Of a stretch of 64,000 nt of DNA, positions 12,901 to 23,898 are shown one piece after another (the stretch's first letter is position 1; every line of letters begins with the position of its first letter). The stretch is from Candolleomyces eurysporus (lineage: Eukaryota; Basidiomycota; Agaricomycetes; Agaricales; Psathyrellaceae). The DNA lies in assembly GCA_027579435.1 (NCBI GenBank), contig JANBPK010000725.1:1-64000 (forward strand), in the 5' to 3' direction. Position numbers and translations under genes: made by a program. The notes below the pieces were generated by a model, which had not been told where the DNA came from, made no database searches, and worked only from the letters and a program-made list of their open reading frames with translations.

Positions 12901-13188
12901 AAGATCTCGTCGAGCATCGATAACGAAGGACGAAACCACCCCAGCGAATAAACCGGTCTGATCCAGTTTGCCATGGTTCTCAGTTTGCCGGAAGTAAAGC
13001 CGACGAATGATTATACTCACAAACAGGAGAACGGCGTCTAACACGCTCGACTGTGCGAGCGCTGCCCGTTCCTTCCCCGCAGTTTCAGCGTCCTGGAGAT
13101 AGAGGTGCCATATCTTCGCATCTCTTCTGAAGTCGCGTGGGTCGTCCGTTACCCTGTCCAACCATGTCCGTCCACCCCTCCTGGCCAT
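6999..13188 (-). CDS. Large multi-exon DUF6535 membrane protein with HEAT/ARM-like repeats
   Basis: The start is ATG at 13188 (MARRGGRTWLDRVTDD). Exon 1 ends at 13021, and exon 2 begins at 12957 with TGLFAGVVSSFVIDARRDLQ. That is the first membrane segment of DUF6535, a basidiomycete domain usually written AGLFSAVVTAFL. More hydrophobic segments follow (VSALWLISLYITLFSAVMG near 12790; TIMTLMFLLVQLACILFLAG; VILAFCASGGLIYLTVTFLP). The rest, split over many short exons down to a stop at 6999, consists of amphipathic helical repeats of HEAT type, e.g. RDPDSEVQNVCFNALHLLMD near 10340. The last exon reads EPTDVVMLLVASAFVERSEV. Most exon boundaries here are approximate. A C7 run at 11354-11360 (sense G7) breaks the frame; six bases would restore it. 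Function unknown. Confidence 0.7.
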
Positions 13189-14702
13189 TGTCGCGGCTGG
13201 TACATCGACTTGAGGTTGACGATTGTCTAAGGCTTGCGCTTCGAGGTCCTGCCCTCTGATTGCACGCTGTCAGGTTAACCATCAACTCCTTGTGTAGGAT
13301 AACGAGGACGGCAGTGGGGAGCAATGAAGGTGAAAGGGTAGGACTTACGGGGGCCATTTCTTTTGGGCAAAACGAATCGCAGGAAATGCGAAGAGCGCCC
13401 ACTTTATATATCGGCCAAAGCCCACCTCGGGAAACTGTCAGAAACATTTCGGTAAACTGGATCAAGATATAGTACATGTCCACTTACAGGCGATGTTCCC
13501 ATGAGGGGGCCACAGGGCAACCTTAATTTGACCAAAAGTCGCTGTCTTCTTCCTGTGAAGGTATGGGCGCCTGTAAAAGCGGATAGGGGGCAGATGGATG
13601 ACATACCTTTCCTACAGTGATATGGCGCACACCATATCTGTCATTTGAGCTTCACTGCTCGGAACGACGGGAAACCCACATAGTAAATCGCCTTGTAAAC
13701 CATGGTCCTCTCAGGTCTAGCATCAGTCGTTGAACGATCAAACCAAAGCATTGCGGAAATTCAGGTTGCAGAAGATGTGACGTTGATGCTGCGTACAAGA
13801 TCCGTCATAAACGGTAAGTTTATGCGAGCGAGGTTGACTCAGATACAAGGATAGGTCCCTGGCTCACGGGCTATGAATCGGAATGGGTCTATCGCCTGTA
13901 CCTTGGCATGATCAACGTATATTCCAGCCTTCCAGCTTCCGGTATCGGTAGTATTGTGCTGATTGGATTTCTGCGTTGGGATGTCAGCCAGGCACTCAAA
14001 ACGTTGACGAGAGCTGTTCGTAGGCCAATGCAAAAGGAAATTTTGTGATGACGTGCGTCACTTGCCCACCCCGAAGAGGGTTTTCTATCTCTTCCTCCCC
14101 TCTGCCTTTCCACCTGAGCAAGTCTGTAGATTCAAATGCAGCCTCCCCCAGTCGCAACGATCTGCTGCGTCAGAGGACAGCAGCTGGCAAAGAGTGAATT
14201 GGGTAAGACCTACAGATTCTCAGCTTGGGGCGGGAGCAACTTTGCTTTGACAGCTTGCATCACAAAATTTCCTTTTCTTCTGGCTCCCAATTTGGACGAA
14301 CTGAACGGGACTGAACATTTAGTGTTACTCAGAACATTTTAGAATTGAGCAGCTCTTACTTATCCTGCGGCATGACACCGTCTCATCCTCCCTCAAACGG
14401 GTGGCATTTTGGTTCAAAGTAGTCCTTCGCCACCTAGAACCAAGAGGCTTTCGATCGTTTGCCAAAGGTCCAAATGCATCGCACGCCCTTACTAGGGCAC
14501 AAGAGAAAGGAATCAGCGATCGTCCAAGGCAAAGCCCAAACCGGTAACCAACCCCCGCGGCCAGCGACATTGGCATGCAGCTGCACACGGAACTCAATAC
14601 CCATCCTAGCCATGAGTGAGAAAGGAAATGAATTAAGAGAGTACAATGATACAAGTACAAATGCCCATGCCAAATAGATAATAGAAATACACGAGAAAGC
14701 GT
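13189..14702. other. Intergenic region, no supported gene
   Basis: About 1.5 kb lies between the start of the HEAT gene and the stop of H2B. Small open frames exist on both strands (13260-13472 plus, 13839-14113 minus, 14325-14660 minus), but none shows a domain, a hydrophobic pattern or matching splice sites. The bases just left of 14702 must hold the H2B 3' UTR, and those just right of 13188 the HEAT-gene promoter. An upstream exon of the HEAT gene cannot be excluded. Confidence 0.35.
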
Positions 14703-15310
14703 CTACTTGGTGCCGGCAGAAGAGAACTCTGGAACAGCGCGTCAGAAACACGATCATGTGTAAAGTGCAGATTAGACTTACTGGTCACCGACTTGGTGCC
14801 TTCTGAGATGGCGTGCTTGGCAAGCTCACCAGGGAGGATGAGTCGGACTGCTGTTTGGATCTCTCGTGATGAGATGGTCGACTTCTTGGAGTATGCAGCC
14901 AATTCTGCAGAAGAGGGTAGGCATGTCAGACTCGAAGATGGCATTGAGCGCGTCAAACACGTACTGGAAGCCTCAGTTGCAATTCGCTCGAAGATATCGT
15001 TCACAAAGCTGTTAAGAATAGCCATCGCCTTGTTCGAGATACCGGTATCAGGGTGGACCTGCTTGAGGACTGGAATCTCCAAGTCAGATGCGCGTCAAAC
15101 TGCAAAGTGAGCTGAGAACGTACCCTTGTAGATGTAGGAGGAGTAAGTCTCCTTTCGGACCTTCTTGCGCTTCTTCTTCTCGCCGTCAGCGCCAGTGGTG
15201 GGCTTGGAAGTCTTCTTCGCAGCCTTTGCACCCTCTGGGGCCTTAGCGGGAGCCTTGGAGGCGGTGGAAGCGGGGGCTTTGCCGGCAGTGGAAGCGGGTT
15301 TGGGGGCCAT
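14703..15310 (-). CDS. htb1: Histone H2B
   Basis: Four exons: 15310-15124, 15069-14965, 14904-14782 and 14728-14703, summing to 441 bases (146 residues). The N-terminal tail is rich in Ala, Lys and Pro ([16 protein letters not shown]). The histone fold follows with [40 protein letters not shown] and [20 protein letters not shown]. The protein ends KSVTKFSSAGTK. H2B pairs with H2A in nucleosomes. It is transcribed away from an H2A gene 358 bases to the right, the arrangement usual for fungal H2A/H2B pairs. All splice sites are GT-AG and exon phases agree with the conserved protein. Confidence 0.97.
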
Positions 15311-15668
15311 TGCTACTGGTGGTGGTCTTGGTGAGGTGGATTGGTGGTGAAGGTTGAAGGCGAATGGACGTTGAGAGTGAGCTGATGAGCCGGAGAAAGA
15401 CCTGAGATCTAAATATGCGCACAGGTGTTTGTTCTTGTTGTCGTCGTGACGCGAGTTTGTTGATCGCCTTTCATCACGGAGGAGAGGCGCGCGCGCACGT
15501 GATACGTGTCCGGAAATAAACAACCCCAATTCGGACGTGGGCCTATAAAGCCAGCGCGCGCTGAGCTTGACGGTCAACTCAACTCTCCCCACCACCACAA
15601 CCACCTCCAGCTTCTTCAAGCTCACCAACACCTTTCAACCCTTACCAACCACCACCAACTCATCTACT
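15311..15668. promoter_or_regulatory. Shared bidirectional H2B/H2A promoter
   Basis: 358 bases lie between the two divergent histone start codons, so both promoters are here. On the H2A side a good TATA box (TATAAAG, 15544-15550) lies about 120 bases before the ATG, followed by a C- and A-rich leader. On the H2B side a weaker AT-rich element (catatttag on the minus strand, near 15410) is the candidate TATA box. A GC-rich block with alternating gcgcgcgc lies between, around 15487. Confidence 0.7.
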
Positions 15669-16268
<600 letters not shown>

Positions 16269-16737
16269 TTTCTCCCTTTCGTCCTTTTGTGTTTTCGCTT
16301 CTGGTTTCCTCTCGCACTGTGTACACCTGGTTAATGCATTGTATCATGTTCTATAGCATAATTTTATTTTTTCCTCTGTACATGGTGCTTTTGACGCCGA
16401 TTCGGTGGTGATTCCAGGGCAGCGGTGTCTGGTTCTGAGCGACGTCAGGGCCACTAGATAATGAGGAATGTCCAGCCGTACCTGTCAGAAGAGAAGCACA
16501 AGCCAATAAGCGCTGGATGATTGTTTGGTCCCGAGGTTCTTGCCAAACACTGGCTGGAGTCTGCCCAGCATGATGGAGAACGTGGAACAGCTAAACCCCG
16601 ACAACGACGCCGTCACGACCTAGTCGTCGACCACGACGNCCCCCCTTTATCTTAGCTCTACGTAGCTCTTAATCCGAACCAACGACGCCCAGCGTCGCAC
16701 CCACCACTTACGCTCGCTCTTGTCTCAGTGACGTGAC
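16269..16737. other. Intergenic region before the intact p24 gene
   Basis: 469 bases hold the H2A 3' UTR and the promoter of the p24 gene. An N at 16639 precedes a C run. There is no SPC25 fragment here, unlike the region before the other p24 copies. This puts the left end of the duplicated block inside the p24 first exon. Confidence 0.5.
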
Positions 16738-17609
16738 ATGGCACGCTTCGGCCCCCTCCCAACCTCCCTCCTGGCCCTCTCATTCCTCGGTCTGCTTCTA
16801 CTATGCTCGCCACCGGAAACCTCAGCTATCAAATTCTCCATGTCGGCGTCCCGCTATCCTAACGCAAAATGCATCTGGAATACGGCGCACGAGAACCAGC
16901 TCGTGATCGTGACAGCGAACGTCGGAAAGGGCCAAAATCAGCGGATGGATATCGAGATTGTGGATTCGAGCTCGAGCAAAAACGTCTATTTGAGCAAGAA
17001 GGGCATTAAGGGCGAGACGAGGTTGGCTATTACGACTCATGCGGAGGGTGAGGTTGGGGTGTGTTTGAAGAATTATGTTGAAGGAGGTACGTGTTCTCTA
17101 GCCTCCTATATTTCGGTGCACCGTTGCTAATGGTTTCGGTTTTGGTTTGGTTGCTTGTAGATGTGAGCTCGGACCAAGCTTCGAAGCTCACTCGTATTGT
17201 GGACTTGGATGTCGATATTGGTGCTGACGCTGTGGATTACAAGTGCGTTTGCGAACTCTACGTACCCATTTCCCCTGTGCTCATGACCTTTCAACAGTGC
17301 TATTGCCAACCAAGAATCCCTCTCCGGGCTCGAAACCGAAATGCGCAAAATCGAGGGCCAGCTAAAGGAGGTCATTGACGAAATGAACTACCTCAAGAAC
17401 CGGGAAGAGCGATTTACCCAAACCAACAGTGCGTCCTGCCTTCTACTAGATGCACGTCCTGTTTTACTCACTTTTCCTTCAATCTAGTCTCTACGAACGA
17501 CCGTGTCCAAGGGTTTGCGTGGTTCACCATCTGTGCACTCACCGCTCTGGGTGTATGGCAAATCTTCCACCTACGCGCCTACTTCAAGCGCAAGTATCTC
17601 ATTGATTAG
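16738..17609 (+). CDS. erv25: p24/emp24 family cargo receptor, Erv25 type (the intact copy)
   Basis: Four exons: 16738-17086, 17161-17242, 17298-17428 and 17488-17609, summing to 684 bases (227 residues). A signal peptide (LLALSFLGLLLLCSPPETSA) leads into a GOLD domain (about 33-125). The family signature VDLDVDIGADAVDYNAIANQ follows, then a coiled coil (LETEMRKIEGQLKEVIDEMN), one transmembrane helix (VQGFAWFTICALTALGVWQI) and the cytosolic tail RAYFKRKYLID with aromatic and dibasic sorting signals. Proteins of this type cycle between ER and Golgi in COPII and COPI vesicles and help select secretory cargo. It is the only intact copy here; five broken copies lie in units B to F. It is followed 609 bases later by NLR-A. 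Confidence 0.92.
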
Positions 17610-17638
17610 AGTGTGCATACGTACGTTTTGCCAATATC

Positions 17639-17995
17639 ATGGTCGTTTTGGATCGATCATCCCTCGCGTGGCTTTGCCCAGTGAGAATGCAAGCCGGGCA
17701 CGGGTGCGGTGGTTTTGAGTGCTCGGTGCTCTTGAGATTCAGGTTCGCGAACCTGGCGACGCCTTGGTTGTATTCGGGCGTGTTTTTGTCTGTCTGCATG
17801 TCCCTCTACCCTCTTGTTCAACCCCGCATTGCTTTTGACGGAATGCAGGAACAGTGGCAACCGTTGCTCAGTGCAATTGTGAAGGTGCGCAAAAGACAAG
17901 GATTACATTTATTTGAAGCCGGTTAACTTGTATTGTATTAGGCAGTGGGAACTGCAGTTAATCTCTCGGTCAGCGCGGCTTCAGCTCCCACTTCG
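17639..17995 (+). other. Conserved spacer ORF between p24 and NLR, status uncertain
   Basis: A 95-codon open frame (17639-17926) contains a hydrophobic part (WLYSGVFLSVCMSLYPLVQ) and IAFDGMQEQWQPLLSAIVK. A good intron (gtgcgc...gtattag, branch-like ggttaac) could join it to AVGTAVNLSVSAASAPTS and a stop at 17995. A closely similar frame of 92 codons is open at 63581-63859 in unit F, while the copies in B, D and E are damaged. I do not recognise the product. It may be a small gene, or only p24 3' UTR plus NLR promoter that happens to stay open. Confidence 0.3.
17740..17755. repeat. Perfect 16-base palindrome CAGGTTCGCGAACCTG
   Basis: The sequence equals its own reverse complement. It is preserved in units B (near 27510) and F (near 63675), where the surrounding spacer has drifted. 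It could be a protein-binding site, but that is inference. Confidence 0.6.
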
Positions 17996-18158
17996 TGACT
18001 CTTCTTGTGTTTCATGCTTCCTCTAGCGTCTCCCAGCGCCCCGACAGCGATTCGGGTTGATGTCGGCCCAGATCTAAAGCTTCCCAAATACAATTTACGA
18101 GCGCCTTACCGTCGCTGGCGACATTGCTGTGCGTGGCATCATTCCTTATACTAATCGG

Positions 18159-18166
18159 TATATATT
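18159..18166 (+). promoter_or_regulatory. TATA box of NLR-A
   Basis: TATATATT ends 51 bases before the ATG at 18218. The same element at almost the same distance precedes NLR-B, NLR-D and NLR-E. Confidence 0.7.
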
Positions 18167-18217
18167 GGGGTGCAGTCTACCTTGCTCTTCCAGTTCTTGT
18201 TTCCTACCATCAGCGCC

Positions 18218-21200
18218 ATGGACGGCTCCTGCAGCAGCGATGGTGAGCCAGATCGCCCAACATCATCTTCTTTGGAACTCACGTAATTGAACTTGCAGGG
18301 CGCATAAGCCAGCATGGCTTCGAGAATTCACATCACTTTCAACTAGGAACCGCAAACTTCTTGTCCGCTGCAAGAGACGTGCACAACTACAACATCTCTG
18401 TGCCTCCTGGGGGCGCGGACGAAACAGGTGAATGCCGGTTCAGTTGCGATAATACTCGGGCGCTGACTTGTAGCAGACGACAAGCTAATTGAACGAATTT
18501 GCGAGTGGTTGACGAAAGTCAACTTTGGTTCTATCTATTCGGAATCGCATTCCAAAGCGACGGGAGGAACTGGAATGTGGTTCATCGAGAGCGGAGAGTT
18601 CCATCGCTGGAAGCAAGGTGATTCCAAGATTCTGTGGGGTACAGGAAAACGTGAGTTAGCATTCCACCATTCCGAACTGTGATGTTGACGATATCCGTAC
18701 GCAGCCGGTGCAGGAAAAACCACACTTTCGTATGTGTTTATCGCTCTGTTCGTTTCGTTTTCTCACTTTAATATCTCTTCAACTTCTCAGGTCTATCGTC
18801 ATTAAACATCTTCAAAAGGCCGATGTTGCACGCCAAGCCCCTGTCATTTTTGCCTTCTGCCGTTACACGGAGAAGTACTCTCCTTCCGAGATCTTTGCTT
18901 CATGGATTCAGCAGCTACTGCTTCGCAATCGCTCTACCCTCGAGCATGTTCGGGACAGTTTCCGGGCCCACGAAAGGGGTAACTCCCGCCCGTCGGATGT
19001 CGAACTGCACCAACTCATGTCAGCCATCGTCAAGAAGTTCAATCGTGTCTTCATTGTACTCGATGGATTAGACGAAGCAGATGAAGATGCCAGGAAACCG
19101 CTGCTCGACTTCATAAACTCCCTTCCTTCCAACACACACACCCTCGTTATGTCCCGTCCCTTGGCATCGCTCCAGCGTCTGTTCCCATCTGCTGTACATG
19201 TCGATATTGAAGCCCGGAATGAAGACATCGAACGATTTGTCAAGAAGAGAATCCTTGATATCCCCAGCCTTTACGCAGTTCTACTGGGCAAGGATGCAGC
19301 CAAGGAAGAGCTGTGTACGGCTATCAAGCGAAAGTCCGGTGGAATGTAAGTCGGCCATCTCGCTCTTCTTTCTATAGTGACCAATAATTCGTCGATGTCT
19401 AGGTTTTTGATCGCAAGTCTCCAAATCGAAGCGCTGAAAAGCTGTATCAGCGTCCAGTCGTTGATGACAAAGCTAGAAACGCTCCCAATCGGTTTAAATG
19501 AGCTATATGACCACACGCTAGAACGCATCGAGGCTCAGGGCCAGGAGAAGACTTCTTTAGCAAAACGAGTGCTCCTGTGGGTGACCTACGCCTTGGATAG
19601 CATATCAATTGAAGCGCTACAGCAGGCCGTCGCTATCGAACTCGATTCCAAGACTTTTGACGCGAATCGCATGTCCCCAATAGAACTACTCCTCGACGTT
19701 TGCTGCGGCCTTGTTACGCTTGACATACGTGGGGAAGTCCCGGGCACAAGCAAATTTGTCAGACTAATTCGTATGTTCCATTCGTCACAGACATCTGGAT
19801 CAACTATTTGACAAACCATAACGACAGATTACACGACGAGTGTTTTCTTAAAGGCCCGACACCCACCCTGGCTAGACTCAAATCCGCATTCGAGATTATC
19901 GTCCGTTTGCGTTGTCTACGACTCTTTCCTTTCCAAATTATCCCGCAACATGCCCCTCTATGATTATGCTTATAAAACTTGGCACCATCATGCACATCTT
20001 GCTTGCAAAGAATCCGGTCTACCGCATTGCGTGAGAGAATTTCTTCTCTCCCAATCTCCCACTGCCAATCAATGGCCACGGGCAATTCGGTCATGGTCGT
20101 GGTCGAACAGATGGATACCTCATGAAAGTCCCCTCCGTCCGGAGCACCTGGCTTCACTGGTCGGTCTCCAAGACTATCTGTTAGATCATGTCCAGGACTG
20201 CACAGTCACCTCGCGAAACTGCTTTACCTTCCTTCACATGGCTGCCATAGGTGGACATATCGATACAGCAGAAGCCGTTATGGGGAAATGGTCTTCACTT
20301 TCTCCAATGGACCGATCGGCAGAGGGTAAAACACCTATTATGTTGGCGGCAGGTTTCGGGCAGGAATCAATGTTGGAGTTTCTCCTGTCCCACATGCCAG
20401 AAGATGGACAAGGATTGAATGCCAGAGCTACCTGCGGTTGCACTGCATTGGCATGTGCTGTTGGGCAAAATCAGAAGGCCACTATCCAACTACTACTGTC
20501 CAGGCCAGGTATCGATGTCAATGTGACCAATTGCAATACAGGACTCACTCCGCTCGCTTGGGCTGTGCACAATAACGACGAGGCAATGGTCAGGCAAATC
20601 TTAGCACATCCAAATCTCAACATAAATGCACGGAACCCATGGACAGGATACACAGCCCTTATGAAAGCCAGTGGTGAGCCTGACCGGCCTGGTGCCAGTG
20701 TCACCATCGTTGAGTTGCTGATGTCCCACCCCAACATCGACGTCAACCTAGGGCCTGGTTGTGGGTGCACACCTCTGATTGTATCCACTTACCAACGTCG
20801 CAGAAAGATCATCTCCAAGCTTATCTCCCATCCTCATGTCAACCTACATGCTCGCTGCAATAGGGCAGGAACAGCCTTTTCGATTGCTGTATACCAGATG
20901 GCTTTTGATGGGGAGTCATACAGTCGTGAAGCATACAATTCCTACTCAGAGCTAATTTCAGCCAAAGAGAGGATTCTCAGAAATGCAGACAAGGATGATG
21001 TTCACCTTGCCCTCCAGATTGCTTCAAGCCTTGGTCGTCAAGATGTTGCAACTGAACTCATCTCAAAGACAAAAATATGCCCAAACGCAGTAGTCCTGGT
21101 GAAGGCGGCAAAGGCAGGACATGCATCCATTGTCACAATGCTATTGGAGCATGTTGACATTAATGCAGACACAATGGGGTGCACAGCTCTCTCTGCTGCA

Positions 21201-23898
21201 GTGATGAGGGGTCACTCAAGTATTGTGGACCTTTTCCTCTCTCGACAGGACATCCTTGTCAATAAAGGTTCCGTTCCTCCATTGATTCGGGCCATTGAAG
21301 ATGAAGGCAGCAATCTACCAATAATTTCCCGCCAATTATCATCTCCCAACAGCCGATTACCAATTGCAAGGCAGTTACTCCAACGTATGGACATCAACAT
21401 CAATGTACTTGACTCAATGGGGCGAGCACCTCTTACCTGTGCCATCAAGGCGGAATGCTGGGAGATTGTCGACCTCCTATTGTCAAGGCCAGATGTGGAT
21501 ATTAATCTGGGTGAACCTCCGGCATTGGTGCAAGCATGTTTGAAAGGGCAGGAGGCATTGGTACGGAAGCTATTGGTGATAGATGGGGTTGATGTCAACG
21601 CAGTAGATCGCAAAGGCTGGAGTGCCTTGTCTATGGCGGCACATCATGGTCATGGACAAATAGCAGAGCTTCTTGTGTCCAGGCCTGATGTTAATGTGAA
21701 CGCGGGTAGCCCAACACCACTCATGCATGCATGCCACCAAGGTCACACAGGCATTGTCGAGCTACTGCTGAGTAGCCGCGGCGATGAGCTCAATATCAAC
21801 CTTCGGGCTGAAAGCTACAAATGCCGTCCAACTGCACTGTGGTTTGCATGTTTCAGTGACAAGCCGAATTTGGACATTATCCGACTACTACTTCAACGTT
21901 CCGACATCGATGTCAACATTGGTCTCACAATTGGTCATGCAGCCTGCAGATGCGCCAACACACTGCAGTCCAAACGGATGTTAAATTATCGTCACTGGCA
22001 GCTCCCAACACCATTGCATGTCGCTGTATTGCAACAGGAAGCTGCTGTTCCATTGCTTCTAGCATCCCCTAGAATCAATGTGAATGCGCCGAACATGGAT
22101 GGGAAAACCCCATTCATGCTGCATCTCGAGTCTACACCATATGTACCAAGGTTGAGCCTCACGGACAGTTTTCTTTCCCATCCGGCTGTCCTTAAAGAGC
22201 CATTTGGTGGCAGGGCACTTATTTCGGCCACTTCTCACAGAGATTATGAGGAAAAGAAACTCAACGAAATCAAAACGATCCTGTCGAGAGGCAGAACGAT
22301 AGATGTCAACTTCCTCGGACCCGATGGGCGTTCTGCGCTTTCGACTGCGGTTCTCCAAGGATCCACAAACATTGTGACTTTCCTCCTATTCTTCCCCTCA
22401 ATTGACCCTAATTCTGGCAATCCGCCTCCCTTGGCCCAGGCGTCCGTTTGCCAGCGGAATCGTCCGATGGTTCAGTTACTGCTTGAACACCCCAACATCG
22501 ACCTCAACCAGGAAACTGACGGATACACTGCACTCGGAGGAGCTTGTAATTTTGATTTTACTCTCGGCATCAAACTCCTTCTTTCTCAGCCGAAGGTGAA
22601 CGTGAATGCAGGAAAACCTTCTCCTCTCTCTATCGCAGTCCAGGGTGGCCGTATAGGCATTGTCAAGTTGCTCCTTGAACACCCCAAGATCAATGTCAAT
22701 TCTCTAATGCAATGTGTGGTGCAAATACCTATGTGGGTCAAGGGCGACCGCCACAAAAGCTATGGGGGGGGAATCATGGGCATATTACATCTATTCCTTT
22801 GGAGAATGCCGTCTAGTGGCGGGCAGAGGAAGACAAGTGGGTGGTGGTATACCGTCGTCAACTGGCGTATCGTACGTTTGCCTGGATAAGAAGACGGATA
22901 GGATCAGCAGGCCATACGCGACATGTAACGCCCATGATCCGCTCCGTCAGGAGCCTCGCGACCGGTACTACTACGAGGACGTCAGCCAAACCGCCAAACC
23001 TGAAGGATCGGGTGACCCAATCTTTGTGTACTGCACCAGATTTGGGTCGTCAGAAATCCTGGAGCTACTTTTGCGTCGGGCCGACCTCGACGTGAACGCA
23101 CCCGGAAATTGCGGCTGCACGGCGCTTATCTGGGCGTGTTCCCTGGGAAAATGGGCGATCGTTGACACGCTCCTTAGTCGAAGGGATATCACCGTCGATG
23201 CCTGCTGCCCTAATCATGGACACAACGCCCTCGTTGCGGCAGCACATCGGATGAAATTCGAGACGGTTCACCAGCTTCTCTCCCATCCCCGAGGCCACGA
23301 AATGGACCCTAATGTCTTCGCAGCATGTGGTTGCAATCTCCTCGTCTGTGCTTCCCGTAGTGGAGACGAAGACACCATACACAACATCCTTCCCTTCACC
23401 AACTGGCGCGATTATCCCAACGCACAGGATTGCAAGTTCGGTAGAACCCCACTTCAATGGGCGTCATATTTCGGTCACGACTCACTCGTTCACCTCTTCC
23501 TCTCTGCACCAAGCGTTTCAGTCGACCACCGAGACAAGCGAGGCAACACGGCGTTGATGCTTGCCGCCAGCGGTGGCCGCTACAGCGTCGTCCAGATTTT
23601 GCTTGCTTCTCCGAAAGTCACCAACGTCCACAACGATTGCAACTCGAACGGGGACACGGCTCTCTCGCTGGCAGAGTGGTATGGACAATTAGATATCGCT
23701 CGATTGCTGGAGTCGGCGCCGTTGGAACAAGCAGCAGCCCCGTTCACCTCCGATTGTGCAGCCCAATCTGTCTTTTTCGCCACCTCATTCGCCTTTTACT
23801 TTTGGATTTTTACCTTTTTCGCTATTCTCTCGATTCTATCTTCTCTTATTTACTTTTCGCTGCAGATCAATGTGCTTGGGTTTCGAGTCTATGGATAA
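18218..23898 (+). CDS. NLR-A: NACHT-ankyrin receptor with C-terminal membrane segment
   Basis: Seven exons: 18218-18242, 18299-18427, 18477-18650, 18705-18729, 18791-19345, 19403-19770 and 19828-23898. The N-terminal ~105 residues have no known effector domain. A NACHT-type P-loop NTPase follows: Walker A GKPGAGKTT is assembled across an intron, with Walker B VFIVLDGLDEADE and a sensor-like TLVMSRPLASLQ. Next come a winged-helix-like part (LLWVTYALDSISIEALQQAV), about 1,200 residues of ankyrin repeats (e.g. GCTALACAVGQNQKATIQLL) and a hydrophobic tail (VFFATSFAFYFWIFTFFAIL). Such STAND proteins act in fungal self/non-self recognition. A G8 run at 22764-22771 shifts the frame; with seven G the exons sum to 1,782 codons and match copies D and E. 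I read that as a base-call error. Confidence 0.85.

Noticed and set aside
13085..13483. 132-codon minus-strand ORF overlapping the start of the HEAT gene
   Set aside because: It lies in another frame than the DUF6535 first exon and has no domain; the ATG at 13188 gives a better fit to the family.
22761..22775. Programmed ribosomal frameshifting at the G8 run
   Set aside because: No known slippery-site pattern or downstream structure could be supported, and many homopolymer problems occur elsewhere in this assembly.
19950..22889. Treating NLR-A as two genes split near 22,770
   Set aside because: The second frame continues the same ankyrin protein as in copies D and E; the break coincides with a G8 run and disappears with one base less.
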